DNA from: a virus
Length of the DNA: 40,078 nucleotides
Strand: one strand, 5' to 3'
IMG/VR virus record: IMGVR_UViG_3300043395_002695
Location: 1-40,078 of that record
Position 1 is the stretch's first letter, and each line of letters starts with the position of its first letter. The position numbers and the translations under genes are program-made. The notes beneath the pieces are model-generated. The model was not told the origin of the DNA and did not search any database. It was given only the letters and a program-made list of their open reading frames with translations. This document shows, piece by piece, positions 31,728 to 40,078 of this stretch.

Positions 31728-32407
31728 CAGTTACTTGTCAGTACTGTAAAAAATCCTTTACTAGAGAAAGCACATTGGCAGCTCATATGTGCGAGCCTAA
31801 GCGCAGGCATCAAAATCAAACAGATCCTGATGTACAGATGGGTTTCAAAGCTTATTTGCGTTTTTATGAAATTACACAGGGCAGTGCCAAATTAAAGACC
31901 TACGAAGACTTTGCCGGCAGCAGTTATTATTCAGCCTTTGTAAAGTTTGGTCGTCACTGTCGTGGTATTCGTTGTGTTAACTTTGCCAGCTACACCGACT
32001 GGTTGTTGAAAAACAATAAAAAACTAGATCAATGGTCTAAGGACGCATTTTATGTAGAATGGCTGCAACAGTATATGCGTAAAGAAAGTGTGGATGACGC
32101 TGTAGAACGAGCATTCAAAGAAATGCAGGACGCCACTGAAATAGACATAAACTTGCACAATGATTTTAAAAACTACTTTAGATACGGCTCAAGAAACAGA
32201 ATCTGTCACCACATTGCCAACGGCAGAATAAGTCCTTGGATCATTTATAACTGTGATACCGGAATAGAATTTCTCAGTGATTTAAATGAAGAACAATTGG
32301 CCATTATCATGCCTTGGATTGATCCTGACTTTTGGCAACAGAAATTTAGAGATTATGTAGCAGATGTTGAATACATCAAAAACATTTTAAAAGAAGCAGG
32401 CCTGTGA
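31724..32407 (+). CDS. phage protein with N-terminal C2H2-like zinc finger
   Basis: A 227-residue protein starting with GTG 31724 after an AAAGGA site. Residues C5-QY-C8 and H21 with either C23 or H29 make a zinc finger (CQYCKKSFTRESTLAAHMC). The remaining about 200 residues are rich in aromatic and charged helices and show no catalytic motif. The zinc finger suggests nucleic-acid or protein binding. It overlaps both neighbours by 4 bases. Confidence 0.75.
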   Translation: MTVTCQYCKKSFTRESTLAAHMCEPKRRHQNQTDPDVQMGFKAYLRFYEITQGSAKLKTYEDFAGSSYYSAFVKFGRHCRGIRCVNFASYTDWLLKNNKKLDQWSKDAFYVEWLQQYMRKESVDDAVERAFKEMQDATEIDINLHNDFKNYFRYGSRNRICHHIANGRISPWIIYNCDTGIEFLSDLNEEQLAIIMPWIDPDFWQQKFRDYVADVEYIKNILKEAGL

Positions 32408-32628
32408 CTGAAGTTCATATCAAAATTGAAGATATAAGTGAAGCTTACTATTTGTTAGACGAGCTAAAAAAACATGGTTTTGCAGTTAACCAAGATTTTG
32501 AATGGAGTTATTTTCCCACTAACTGGGACTATTTTACAAATACCAGCACAGACAGAGGCGTTACTTTTGCTTTTAAACAGGATGCCTCGGCAAGTTGGTT
32601 TTTACTAAAATATGGAAATAGATCTTAA
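32404..32628 (+). CDS. small hypothetical phage protein
   Basis: A 74-residue protein with GTG start at 32404, coupled to the zinc-finger gene. The sequence (MTEVHIKIEDISEAYYLLDE; GVTFAFKQD) suggests a small alpha/beta fold. No function recognised. Confidence 0.65.
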   Translation: MTEVHIKIEDISEAYYLLDELKKHGFAVNQDFEWSYFPTNWDYFTNTSTDRGVTFAFKQDASASWFLLKYGNRS

Positions 32629-32630
32629 AA

Positions 32631-33356
32631 ATGATTTATATCAACGGCGATAGTTATATGAAAATGTCCGATGGAAAAAATACCGGTGAATTTTTAGCTG
32701 CCAAGTTACAGACCACCGTTATAAACAATAGTATATTAGGGTCATCAAACGAAAGAATATTTAGAACAAGTTTGCGAGATTTAATCAATTTAAAAAAAAC
32801 AACCAATGAAAAAATTACAGCTATAATTGGTTTAAGTTACATATATAGAAAAAGTATCTGGGATCCGTTGGGACAAGACGACAGATGGAAACAAAGCAAC
32901 GACGGCGAATTTGCATGTTATCAAATATTTCAAGGAGAAAATTGGTTAGAAAAATTATTTAAAAATCAATCTTTTAATAATATGCCAGAACATTTAAAAA
33001 AATACAGTAAAGAAATAGCATTATTTTATAATCCTGAAGCAGAAGTAACAAATTTACTGCAATCAGTTGAACTTTTTTCTACTTGGTGTGAAAATAATAA
33101 TATCGATTACATTATTTTTTCGGGCCCCCGACAAGAAGATATAATAGATTTTACTGCACCATTTGTTGAACCTTTTTATAATTCTGTTGTAATAAAAAAA
33201 AATGTTTTAAACTTGTTTGAATTTAGTTTTTGTGAATATTGTGCATCACAAGGATTTAAAGGTTTTGATTTTGAAATTTTTGGGAAATATGCACATCACG
33301 GTCAAGCTGCTCATGAAAAATTTGCAGATTTTCTAATAGAGCAGTATAATTTGTAA
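32631..33356 (+). CDS. SGNH-like hydrolase family protein, AT-rich
   Basis: A 241-residue protein. MIYINGDSYM carries a GDS triad serine at about residues 6-8, ILGSSNERIF resembles the Asn-containing block, and KYAHHGQAAHEKFADFL provides a C-terminal histidine. These fit the SGNH fold better than those of the related gene at 30288. It is strikingly AT-rich, like the radical SAM cassette and unlike the flanking phage genes, which suggests a recent insertion. The substrate may be an acylated sugar. Confidence 0.6.
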   Translation: MIYINGDSYMKMSDGKNTGEFLAAKLQTTVINNSILGSSNERIFRTSLRDLINLKKTTNEKITAIIGLSYIYRKSIWDPLGQDDRWKQSNDGEFACYQIFQGENWLEKLFKNQSFNNMPEHLKKYSKEIALFYNPEAEVTNLLQSVELFSTWCENNNIDYIIFSGPRQEDIIDFTAPFVEPFYNSVVIKKNVLNLFEFSFCEYCASQGFKGFDFEIFGKYAHHGQAAHEKFADFLIEQYNL

Positions 33357-33357
33357 T

Positions 33358-33957
33358 ATGAAGTTTAAATCAGACATTGACATTGATTTCGCAGATAGAG
33401 ATCAAATTCTAAAATTACTCAAGCACACACCTGCTAGTATTATTCGCGACGATAAAGTCACTAAGCATAACACAGGTGTTTACTTTCAAGCGATACCACA
33501 AGATCCCTTTACTGGTCAGGCCAGTTTGGACTATGAAGCAGCAGAAGATCGTGGCTATCTTAAGTTAGACTTTTTAAATGTTAGTGTGTATGGTCGAGTA
33601 CAAAGTGAGCAACATCTAGTAGAACTAATGACTACAAAACCCGATTGGGCCAAACTGTATGACCGTGAATTCTGTGAGCAGTTAATTCATGTCAACGCAC
33701 ACTATGACACATTAATTAGAATGCCTGAACCGGTGGACAGTATCCCTAGAATGGCTATGTTTTTGGCAGTAATTCGTCCTGCAAAACGGCACTTGATTGG
33801 ACAGCCGTGGCGCGAAGTTGCTAAAACTATTTGGGACAAACCTCAAGATGGCAGTTATTTTTTTAAGAAGTCGCATAGCATATCTTACGCAACACTAGTA
33901 GCTGTAAACATGAATTTAAATGACCCTTCGTACAAGGGTAATGCTGCGACGCTTTGA
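33358..33957 (+). CDS. miniature DnaE-like (C-family polymerase palm) protein
   Basis: A 199-residue protein whose motifs follow, in order, those of the bacterial replicative polymerase DnaE: D6-I-D8-I-D10-F (PDxDxDF of the palm), H37-NTGVYF (HAxGVVI), D71 in LKLDFLN (KFDFLGL), FLAVIRPAKRHLIG (ALFRPGP) and K171-SHSISYATL (NKSHSAAYAL). The three catalytic aspartates are all conserved. The usual length is about 1,100 residues, so PHP, most of the fingers and the C-terminal domains are missing. It may be a domesticated polymerase core with another role, or a very small nucleotidyltransferase. It overlaps the opposite-strand gene by 42 bases. Confidence 0.65.
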   Translation: MKFKSDIDIDFADRDQILKLLKHTPASIIRDDKVTKHNTGVYFQAIPQDPFTGQASLDYEAAEDRGYLKLDFLNVSVYGRVQSEQHLVELMTTKPDWAKLYDREFCEQLIHVNAHYDTLIRMPEPVDSIPRMAMFLAVIRPAKRHLIGQPWREVAKTIWDKPQDGSYFFKKSHSISYATLVAVNMNLNDPSYKGNAATL

Positions 33958-34287
33958 ACGCTTTTGAGCGTTTTCTTTAAGGCTCAGTGCAGGCCCATAT
34001 TTTACCTCAACATCCTTACTGTTGAATGTCTTTAATGTTGGCCTAAATGGGTGCCATTCTGTTTTTAGAAATATGTTAATGGGCACCATTCTATTGCTTT
34101 CCCACCACCAAGCTTCACCCAGTTCTAAGTAAAGCCGTTTCTGCTCGGGTGTTTTTAACACAGCAAAATCATAGATGCTGGTTATTACATCATCTATGTT
34201 CTGTATGATTCCTATATATTCGTTCCCCCCATAAGTTAAAAAACTTAAAAAGGGATAGTCGTCTAATAATTTCTGATAGTCCTGCAC
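33916..34287 (-). CDS. conserved minus-strand phage protein
   Basis: A 123-residue protein, the only convincing minus-strand gene. It has a typical conserved-phage look: YPFLSFLTYGGNEYIGIIQN, LELGEAWWWESNRMVPINIF, TFNSKDVEVKYGP and a basic end (QKRSKRRSITLVRRVI). I recall similar proteins in marine T4-like phages, without known function. The start is GTG 34287; the region directly upstream offers only an exact late promoter (34293-34300), so the mRNA would be leaderless or nearly so. The 3' end overlaps the DnaE-like gene. Confidence 0.8.
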   Translation of the reverse strand: MQDYQKLLDDYPFLSFLTYGGNEYIGIIQNIDDVITSIYDFAVLKTPEQKRLYLELGEAWWWESNRMVPINIFLKTEWHPFRPTLKTFNSKDVEVKYGPALSLKENAQKRSKRRSITLVRRVI

Positions 34288-34292
34288 GAAGT

Positions 34293-34300
34293 TATTTATA
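34293..34300 (-). promoter_or_regulatory. T4-type late promoter (TATAAATA), minus strand
   Basis: Reads TATAAATA on the minus strand, 5 bases ahead of the GTG start at 34287. The predicted transcription start coincides with the start codon. It is divergent from the + strand promoter at 34336. Confidence 0.65.
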
Positions 34301-34335
34301 TGCTGTTATTTGTAGCTTTTTGAATATGGCTTTCG

Positions 34336-34343
34336 AATAAATA
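34336..34343 (+). promoter_or_regulatory. late promoter (AATAAATA) of the tail genes
   Basis: AATAAATA followed by C, 4 bases before ATG 34348. As with the opposite-strand partner, the predicted start falls at the start codon. It should drive late expression of the baseplate/fibre genes. Confidence 0.55.
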
Positions 34344-34347
34344 CTCT

Positions 34348-34848
34348 ATGCAGCAGATTAATACATACATCTACGACAATACGATCCTGATTCAGATAGC
34401 TACGGATCCAGAAATTGAACAAAGGAACAGAGTTGTGTACACTAGAACTATAACAGTCTACAAAGGTGTAGACAATATTATCAAAGTAAAAGTCCAAAAT
34501 CAGGATCAAAAACCCTATAATCTCACTAATGTACAGCCTTTGGTTTTTAGTGTCATTGACGATTATGTTACCAGCAACGCTAATGTTATATTTCAAAGCA
34601 ATGTAACAATCAGCAACGCCACAGCAGGCATCGGAACTGTAACTATCCCCGTTATAAACATTAATGCATTTGAGCGTGAACAGTACATTTACTCACTTTA
34701 TTACACAACAGGCAACACACAACAACCTGCTTATGTAGATGACAACTGGGGAGCTCAAGGGCAAATGGTTGTTGTGGGTACTGCATATCCTGAATTTACA
34801 GGCAATATATTTGTTGGCGACCCCGTAGAGGATTTGGGCACACTATAA
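34348..34848 (+). CDS. baseplate/tail-fibre-associated structural protein
   Basis: A 166-residue protein. Residues about 25-75 (RTITVYKGVDNIIKVKVQN; KPYNLTNVQPLVFSVID) resemble the N-terminal domain of baseplate upper proteins (DUF2479/BppU-like) and related phage tail proteins; the rest is beta-rich with Asn/Thr repeats. It directly precedes the giant fibre (TAATG overlap) and likely takes part in its attachment or in the baseplate. Structural rather than enzymatic. Confidence 0.65.
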   Translation: MQQINTYIYDNTILIQIATDPEIEQRNRVVYTRTITVYKGVDNIIKVKVQNQDQKPYNLTNVQPLVFSVIDDYVTSNANVIFQSNVTISNATAGIGTVTIPVININAFEREQYIYSLYYTTGNTQQPAYVDDNWGAQGQMVVVGTAYPEFTGNIFVGDPVEDLGTL

Positions 34849-37800
34849 TGACAATTAGCACAAGACGATTAAGATTACTACGCGGCAATGCAGCCGCAGT
34901 AGCTGCATTTACTGGGCTTCAGGGTGAATTGGTTTTTAATACTGATACATACACACTGCACCTGCAAGATGGCGCAACAGCAGGTGGCTATAGTCTTGCT
35001 ACTACTGCAGATTTAGCCAATATTAGTGCCAACGGCAATTATGGAAACAGTAATGTTGCTAGTTACTTAGCAAGTAATTCGAATGTAACAATTTTAACAA
35101 CTTCTAACATTACCTCTTACTCTGATATAATCGGTAATGTGTTTAGTGGTCAGTACTTAGTTTTAGGTAACGCTATAAACCAAGGCCAAAGTCCTTTTTT
35201 AATAGCCAATGTTAATAATGCAATTAATTTATTGACAGGTAATCGCGGCAACGGCAATGTCAGTATTCAATTGCGGGCAAATAATAACCTAACTGGCATT
35301 TATTTGCGAAATGATAACGGTTCGATGGGATTTAATACGGTCCCCAGCGGACCAAATATTGGTTATACTTTTACTTTTAACGGTAGTGCTTATGCCAACG
35401 AGTTTTACACTGAAGCCAATATGCCCACAGGATATCAGTTCAACACAACTGATGGGGACACTGGTCTTAGTCATGTAAATCTTGGTGGTAATTTAAGTGC
35501 TATTAGAATCCGTCAGGCTGGTCGCGAAACAGTTAAATTCTACAGCAACGATACTACCGAAATGCGTGGTAATATTGTTATCAGCGACGGTGTAAATTAC
35601 GGCCAATATCCTAATGCTTACATGCAGGTCTATGGCTATGCCAACAGCTATCAGCAGGTTGTTAACCAAAATCTAAGCAATAGTGCTGCCTCCAGCTCCG
35701 ACTTTGTTGCCACAGCAGACAATGGCAGCGACACTTCTTATTTCATAGACATGGGCATTAACAGCAGCCAATTTGCCAGCGACAGTTGGTTCCCAGAGTC
35801 TAGTACAATAAATGATGGTTACTTGTATGTTGTAGGTTACGATGCTGCAGGACCTAGTACAGGTAACATTGGTAATTTATATATTGGCAGTACAAATGGT
35901 GTTGTAAAAACATTCATAGGCAATACCTCAGATGCTAATGTAGTAACCACAGTCAGCACTAACTTATTTGCTGTCAGTGGAAACATCACAGCCACTGGTA
36001 CACTACGAACTAATGCTACAACCATATCATTAGGCTACCATGCAGGCAACAGTGGCCAAGGCGCACTGACTGTTGCTGTTGGTAACCAAGCAGGTGAAAT
36101 TGATCAAGGTCTGCAAGCTACAGCAGTTGGTGCTGGCGCTGGTAACTATGCTCAAGGTATTGGTACTACGGCAGTGGGTACTAATGCAGGAGCTGTTAAC
36201 CAAGGGCTTCGCGCGGTAGCTATCGGGGCCTTGGCAGGATCACAAAATCAAGGTCAATATGCTGTGGCTATTGGTAACTTTGCCGGCGGCACTAATCAAG
36301 CAAATAACAGCATTATATTAAGCGCCACAGGCACCAATTGGACTGCCAGTACTTCGGGTTTCTTTGTAGCACCTGTTGCAACTAGTACCACTGGCAATGT
36401 TTTATATTATAATACAACCACAAACGAAATAACTTACGGCGCTGCCGGCAGCACAAATTCGTTATCAAACGGCACCAGTAATGTGTCAATACTCACAGCC
36501 AATGGTAATGTCACAGTGACAGCAGCTGGCACAAAAACTTGGACATTAGGCACTGACGGAACATTAACATTACCAAGCGGCGGACAGATAGGTGAAATTC
36601 AGTATGCTGGTGGTATTGATTTGTTTGCGTCAAACGCAATGGCCTACACACAAATCAATTATAACAACACAAATTTTATCTATGCAGACTCTGGCGTTTC
36701 TGCATTGCAAACCCCTAATGCTTATGTAACTGCTGATACTCTCACAAAAAGAGCTTTGATTCAAGTAATAGATCCTGATACTTCAGCGGACAGTACTTGG
36801 AATTTTGCAGCCAACGGAGAATTAGCATTACCTGCCGATAGAGGAAAAATTGGTCTTAATTCTTATGTAAATGGCATGGACCTTTATAATAACAGTGGCG
36901 GTTCGGGCTATGTAAAAATGAATTTTGGTGACCAGTCTTATATGTGGGTCGATCCTGCAGGTGCCCACATTCAAACTTCTGGGGGTAATTGGGATTTTAA
37001 TGCCAACGGTGTATTGGTGGCCACTGGTAATATTGTAGCTAGTTTTGCCACAAGTCCAGCACCTGTAATTTCTGGTTATGCTTTTGACGGAGTTAGCGTA
37101 AACGCTAATATCGGAACATTCAATACAATTTATGGAACTATAGGCACTGCCTCACAAACAAATATTACAACTGTTGGCACTTTAACTGGTTTGGCAGTAT
37201 CCGGCACTACTAACACAACCACCTTACAGGTCGGTGGCAATGCTACTATTGGCAACTTAATAGTAACTGGTAACTCAACAATTATTGGTAATATTACCCA
37301 GATTAGCGGTAACAGTGGTCAATTCTTTGGTAATGCGGCCACAGGCTTTAACGCACTATACACAGGTATTGCCGCAGGCTATACACCGTTACAACAGACA
37401 ATCATACAGAGTAGTGGTAATTACAACGACTATGTGCAGATTAATTTGCAAAATATCAACAGCGGCAATGCAGCCACTGGTGACTATATTGTAACTGCTG
37501 ACAATGGATCCGACGCTACATATTTCATTGACATGGGCATTGCCAGCAGTAATTTCGATGGTTTGAGTGCTAATATTGTTGGTAATTCAGTTCGTGCAAA
37601 TGACGGTTATTTGTATACCATGGGCAACGGCTCAGGCAATCAGGGCGGTAACTTAATCTTTGGCACAGGCACAGTAGGCAAGGTAGTTAAGATTATTGCA
37701 GGTGGTGGTAATACATCAAATGTTGTTGCTACTGTTTCTGCAGGTGCATTTACAGTTAATGGCAATATAACAGGTTCTTACATATTGGGTAACGGTAGCC

Positions 37801-40078
37801 AGTTGACTGGAGTTGCAGCCGCTACAGCAACAACAGCACAATATGTAACTGGACTGACCAGCGCCAATGTAATAACGGCATTGGGCTATACACCTTCGAA
37901 TTACGGCGATGCAAACGTTGCAGCGTTTTCTGGTAATTTGAATCCAGGTAACATCATATTAGCCAACGCAAGTGGCAGAATACAATTTAAGGCTTCGGGC
38001 ACAACAAACGGTTCTTACATATACGACACACTTGGTTCTTTGTACCTGTCACCGAATACATCCTACTCGGCTACTGCAGGCGTTATTATAGCCGGTTCTG
38101 GATTTATTTTAGGTCCCAACAGTGCAAGAAACCTAACTCTAAACTATAACAATGTCAACGGCGCAGTTGGTCTCCAAGCCAACGTGGTAATTGGTACAAC
38201 ACAAGCCGGCGGCAACTTGACTGTAGCTAACAGTATTACAGCCAGCGGTAATGTAACTGGCAACTATTTTATTGGTAATGGCGCACTATTAACAGGTATT
38301 ACCGCCAGTGCTAATTATGGAAATACCAATGTTGCAGCGTTCTTAGGTGCATACGGCAGTAACACTATTGTAACTACTGGTAATATTACTGGCGGTTACT
38401 TCATCGGCAATGGCGCATTATTAACGGGCATAGCAGCAAGTTCTAACTATGGTAACACCAATGTAGCTGCATATTTGCCAACTTATACTGGAAATGTAAA
38501 TGCAGCTTACTATTTTGGTAATGGCAGTCAATTGACAGGAATTACTGCTACCACAGCCACAACTGCACAGTATGTAACAGGATTGACCAGTGCTAATGTA
38601 ACAACGGCTTTAGGATATACACCTACAAATTACAGTGACAGTAATGTAGGTTCCTATTTGTCTTCGGGCACCACCGGTGCAATAAGTGCATTGTCAGCAA
38701 CATTCCGTAACGGTGAACCCAATCCTAATTACAACACTTCACAAATAACATTTGGATATGCAGGCACTTCACAGTACCCTCATTTCATACATACTTTACA
38801 CAATGCTGGTTCAGGATCCTACAACGCTATTAATTTTTACACCAGCGATGGTACACAGAGTGGTGTATTCCCAACAAATGGTATATTAGGTTTAACTATA
38901 AGCAATGGTAAAATTGGCGTAGGTAATAACACTAATCCTTCCTATACCTTAGATGTAGCAGGTAATGCTTATGTAAGCGGCAATATATCAGCCTCATACT
39001 TTGTTGGTAATGGTAGTTTACTAACCGGCATTGTAGCAACATCTAGCTATAATGATTCTAATGTTGCTGCTTTCTTAGCCAATATTGGCAGTAACACAAT
39101 AACTACAACAGGCAATATTACTGGTAATTACTTTATCGGTAATGGAGCACTGTTAACTGGCATATCAGCCAGCGCCAACTACGGAAATACTAATGTTGCA
39201 GCGTTCTTAGGTGCATACGGTAGTAACACTATTGTAACTACTGGTAATATTACAGCTGGTAATTTAATTGGAAATGCATCAGGTACAACAGCTTCTTATA
39301 CAGGCAATGTAACTGGTAATTTCTTCATTGGTAACGGTTCTACTTTAACAGGTGTAACAAATTACAGCAATGCTAATGCTGTATCAATGTTAAGCACTAA
39401 TACCAATGTCATTATTGGTAACACTAACGTTTATCCGTTGCAGGGTAATATTACACAGGTATTCGTTGGTAATGCCACAGCACTAACCAGCGGCGGCAAT
39501 ACTGGCCCAACTTTGACCAATATACTGAATAATGCATACTATGATGCCGCCGGCGCACTACGCTATCGCAATACACAGACTGGTGCATTATCAATTGCAT
39601 TGGGTGGTTCAGGAGGAATTTCAGTAGGTGGAACAACTGGAAGTGTAACAGCCAATGCTGCTAGCGGCATGGGCGCATGGTTAACTCTTAACGGTACTAC
39701 TCTTCAAACATATAACAGTATTGGAATTACCAGTTCTGGCACAATAACAACCACTAGTGGTTCATTGGTAACTGGTGCGGCTGTCAGTACTTTGTTCAAT
39801 ACAGTGGCCAGCACTGTTAATATGGGTGGTGCGGCAACCACTATTGCCATGGGCGCAAGTACTGCAACAGTTACAATTGGTTCAGGTACTGGTAATCTTA
39901 CAGTTGGTAATATTAGTGCTGGTGGCAACATTACAGTCGGCAATGTTATTGGTCTAACCACAAACACAACTATTACTGCAGGCACATATACAACTACATT
40001 TGATAATGTGGGCAATGTCACAGTAAGTGGCAATTTGACAATCAACGGTGTATATGCTGGCTATGCGCCAGCTCGTGC
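34848..40078 (+). CDS. giant repetitive tail fibre / adhesin, 3' end outside window
   Basis: The frame stays open from ATG 34848 to the window end, more than 1,740 codons. The N-terminal TRRLRLLRGNAAAVAAFTGL and GELVFNTDTYTLHLQDG match the phage fibre N-terminal domain of the Mtd/hyaluronidase-like type. Around residues 400-480, repeats of the type AVAIGALAG and TAVGTNAG resemble the YadA-like head beta-roll. Later the units YFIGNGALLTGI and NYGNTNVAAFL recur, with a near-identical 145-base repeat 864 bases apart. The protein is rich in G, N, T, S and A, low in charge, and almost surely trimeric. A C-terminal chaperone domain may lie beyond the edge. It forms a host-recognition fibre. Confidence 0.85.
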   Translation, partial: MTISTRRLRLLRGNAAAVAAFTGLQGELVFNTDTYTLHLQDGATAGGYSLATTADLANISANGNYGNSNVASYLASNSNVTILTTSNITSYSDIIGNVFSGQYLVLGNAINQGQSPFLIANVNNAINLLTGNRGNGNVSIQLRANNNLTGIYLRNDNGSMGFNTVPSGPNIGYTFTFNGSAYANEFYTEANMPTGYQFNTTDGDTGLSHVNLGGNLSAIRIRQAGRETVKFYSNDTTEMRGNIVISDGVNYGQYPNAYMQVYGYANSYQQVVNQNLSNSAASSSDFVATADNGSDTSYFIDMGINSSQFASDSWFPESSTINDGYLYVVGYDAAGPSTGNIGNLYIGSTNGVVKTFIGNTSDANVVTTVSTNLFAVSGNITATGTLRTNATTISLGYHAGNSGQGALTVAVGNQAGEIDQGLQATAVGAGAGNYAQGIGTTAVGTNAGAVNQGLRAVAIGALAGSQNQGQYAVAIGNFAGGTNQANNSIILSATGTNWTASTSGFFVAPVATSTTGNVLYYNTTTNEITYGAAGSTNSLSNGTSNVSILTANGNVTVTAAGTKTWTLGTDGTLTLPSGGQIGEIQYAGGIDLFASNAMAYTQINYNNTNFIYADSGVSALQTPNAYVTADTLTKRALIQVIDPDTSADSTWNFAANGELALPADRGKIGLNSYVNGMDLYNNSGGSGYVKMNFGDQSYMWVDPAGAHIQTSGGNWDFNANGVLVATGNIVASFATSPAPVISGYAFDGVSVNANIGTFNTIYGTIGTASQTNITTVGTLTGLAVSGTTNTTTLQVGGNATIGNLIVTGNSTIIGNITQISGNSGQFFGNAATGFNALYTGIAAGYTPLQQTIIQSSGNYNDYVQINLQNINSGNAATGDYIVTADNGSDATYFIDMGIASSNFDGLSANIVGNSVRANDGYLYTMGNGSGNQGGNLIFGTGTVGKVVKIIAGGGNTSNVVATVSAGAFTVNGNITGSYILGNGSQLTGVAAATATTAQYVTGLTSANVITALGYTPSNYGDANVAAFSGNLNPGNIILANASGRIQFKASGTTNGSYIYDTLGSLYLSPNTSYSATAGVIIAGSGFILGPNSARNLTLNYNNVNGAVGLQANVVIGTTQAGGNLTVANSITASGNVTGNYFIGNGALLTGITASANYGNTNVAAFLGAYGSNTIVTTGNITGGYFIGNGALLTGIAASSNYGNTNVAAYLPTYTGNVNAAYYFGNGSQLTGITATTATTAQYVTGLTSANVTTALGYTPTNYSDSNVGSYLSSGTTGAISALSATFRNGEPNPNYNTSQITFGYAGTSQYPHFIHTLHNAGSGSYNAINFYTSDGTQSGVFPTNGILGLTISNGKIGVGNNTNPSYTLDVAGNAYVSGNISASYFVGNGSLLTGIVATSSYNDSNVAAFLANIGSNTITTTGNITGNYFIGNGALLTGISASANYGNTNVAAFLGAYGSNTIVTTGNITAGNLIGNASGTTASYTGNVTGNFFIGNGSTLTGVTNYSNANAVSMLSTNTNVIIGNTNVYPLQGNITQVFVGNATALTSGGNTGPTLTNILNNAYYDAAGALRYRNTQTGALSIALGGSGGISVGGTTGSVTANAASGMGAWLTLNGTTLQTYNSIGITSSGTITTTSGSLVTGAAVSTLFNTVASTVNMGGAATTIAMGASTATVTIGSGTGNLTVGNISAGGNITVGNVIGLTTNTTITAGTYTTTFDNVGNVTVSGNLTINGVYAGYAPAR
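35700..37640 (+). repeat. duplicated domain inside the fibre
   Basis: Two copies of a domain start near 35700 (ADNGSDTSYFIDMGINSS) and near 37490 (ADNGSDATYFIDMGIASS). Both continue with NDGYLY and end in a GNIT-type strand. The copies are clearly diverged in DNA, so the duplication is old. Confidence 0.7.
37790..38635 (+). repeat. second in-frame repeat family in the fibre
   Basis: The units at about 37792-37905 and 38517-38630 share GNGSQLTG, a TATTAQYVTGLTSANV stretch and TALGYTP. They interleave with the other repeat family, giving the fibre a mosaic of two repeat types. Confidence 0.7.
38250..39259 (+). repeat. near-identical in-frame repeat, spaced 864 bases
   Basis: About 145 bases (38250-38395) recur at 39114-39259, encoding YFIGNGALLTGI, an SANYGNTNVAAFLGAYGSN segment and IVTTGNIT. 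The DNA differs at only few positions in the core. The spacing is exactly 288 codons, so recombination between copies would keep the frame. A third, weaker copy begins near 38390. Confidence 0.8.

Noticed and set aside
34306-34596. Minus-strand frame of 96 codons near the divergent late promoters
   Set aside because: It covers both late promoters and the start of the structural gene; no motif or start signal supports it.
34848-40078. CRISPR array or satellite repeat
   Set aside because: The repeats are long, imperfect, unevenly spaced and in frame with an open coding region; they encode fibre repeats.

Overview
The window looks like part of a T4-like tailed phage (myovirus) of a Gram-negative, probably aquatic, host. 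The evidence is a UvsW-type helicase, octamer late promoters close to the T4 consensus TATAAATA, tightly packed genes with ATGA/TAATG overlaps, many small phage-type proteins, a baseplate/fibre-like protein and a giant repetitive tail fibre that runs off the right edge. No tRNA, rRNA, CRISPR array, transposase or integrase was seen. All genes are on the + strand except one at about 34.0-34.3 kb.

Region A (1-1390) holds three small phage proteins and a calcineurin-like phosphoesterase. Region B (1390-8565) is an AT-rich cassette: two radical SAM enzymes with cobalamin-binding-like N-termini, a small unknown, a fatty acid desaturase interrupted by an in-frame TAA, a NeuD/PglD-like acyltransferase, an intact desaturase and an aspartyl/asparaginyl-hydroxylase-like dioxygenase. 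Region C (8588-21442) is a sugar/glycan block: NAD synthase, GNAT-like protein, possible glycosyltransferase, NeuB-like synthase, thiamine-diphosphate enzyme, SDR, dehydroquinate-synthase-like cyclase, FGGY kinase, FkbM methyltransferase, epimerase, zinc-ribbon methyltransferase, NDP-glucose 4,6-dehydratase and an E1/RfbH-type 3-dehydrase with Fe-S cysteines. The later genes are nearly fused into one operon. I infer that it makes and attaches an unusual sugar or cyclitol, either on the host surface or on the virion.

Region D (21451-26920) is a run of small early-type genes around an AAA+ ATPase, driven by sigma70-like promoters; two of these share a duplicated stem-loop/promoter module. Region E (27047-33957) holds a HARP-like protein next to UvsW, conserved small proteins, two AT-rich SGNH-like genes, and a 199-residue protein that keeps the palm-domain aspartates and other motifs of bacterial DnaE polymerase. 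Region F (33916-40078) holds a minus-strand phage gene, divergent late promoters, a baseplate/fibre-associated protein and more than 1,740 codons of a tail fibre.

Two promoter classes can be read: sigma70-like early promoters (for example 6340, 22061, 22385, 27012, 29550) and phage late promoters (for example 9562, 34336, and 34293 on the minus strand). Several late promoters use the TAA stop codon of the upstream gene as part of the octamer, and some promoters sit so close to the start codon that the transcript would be leaderless. No stretch above 300 bases lacks a gene; the longest gaps are 6226-6391, 1387-1518 and 26921-27046.
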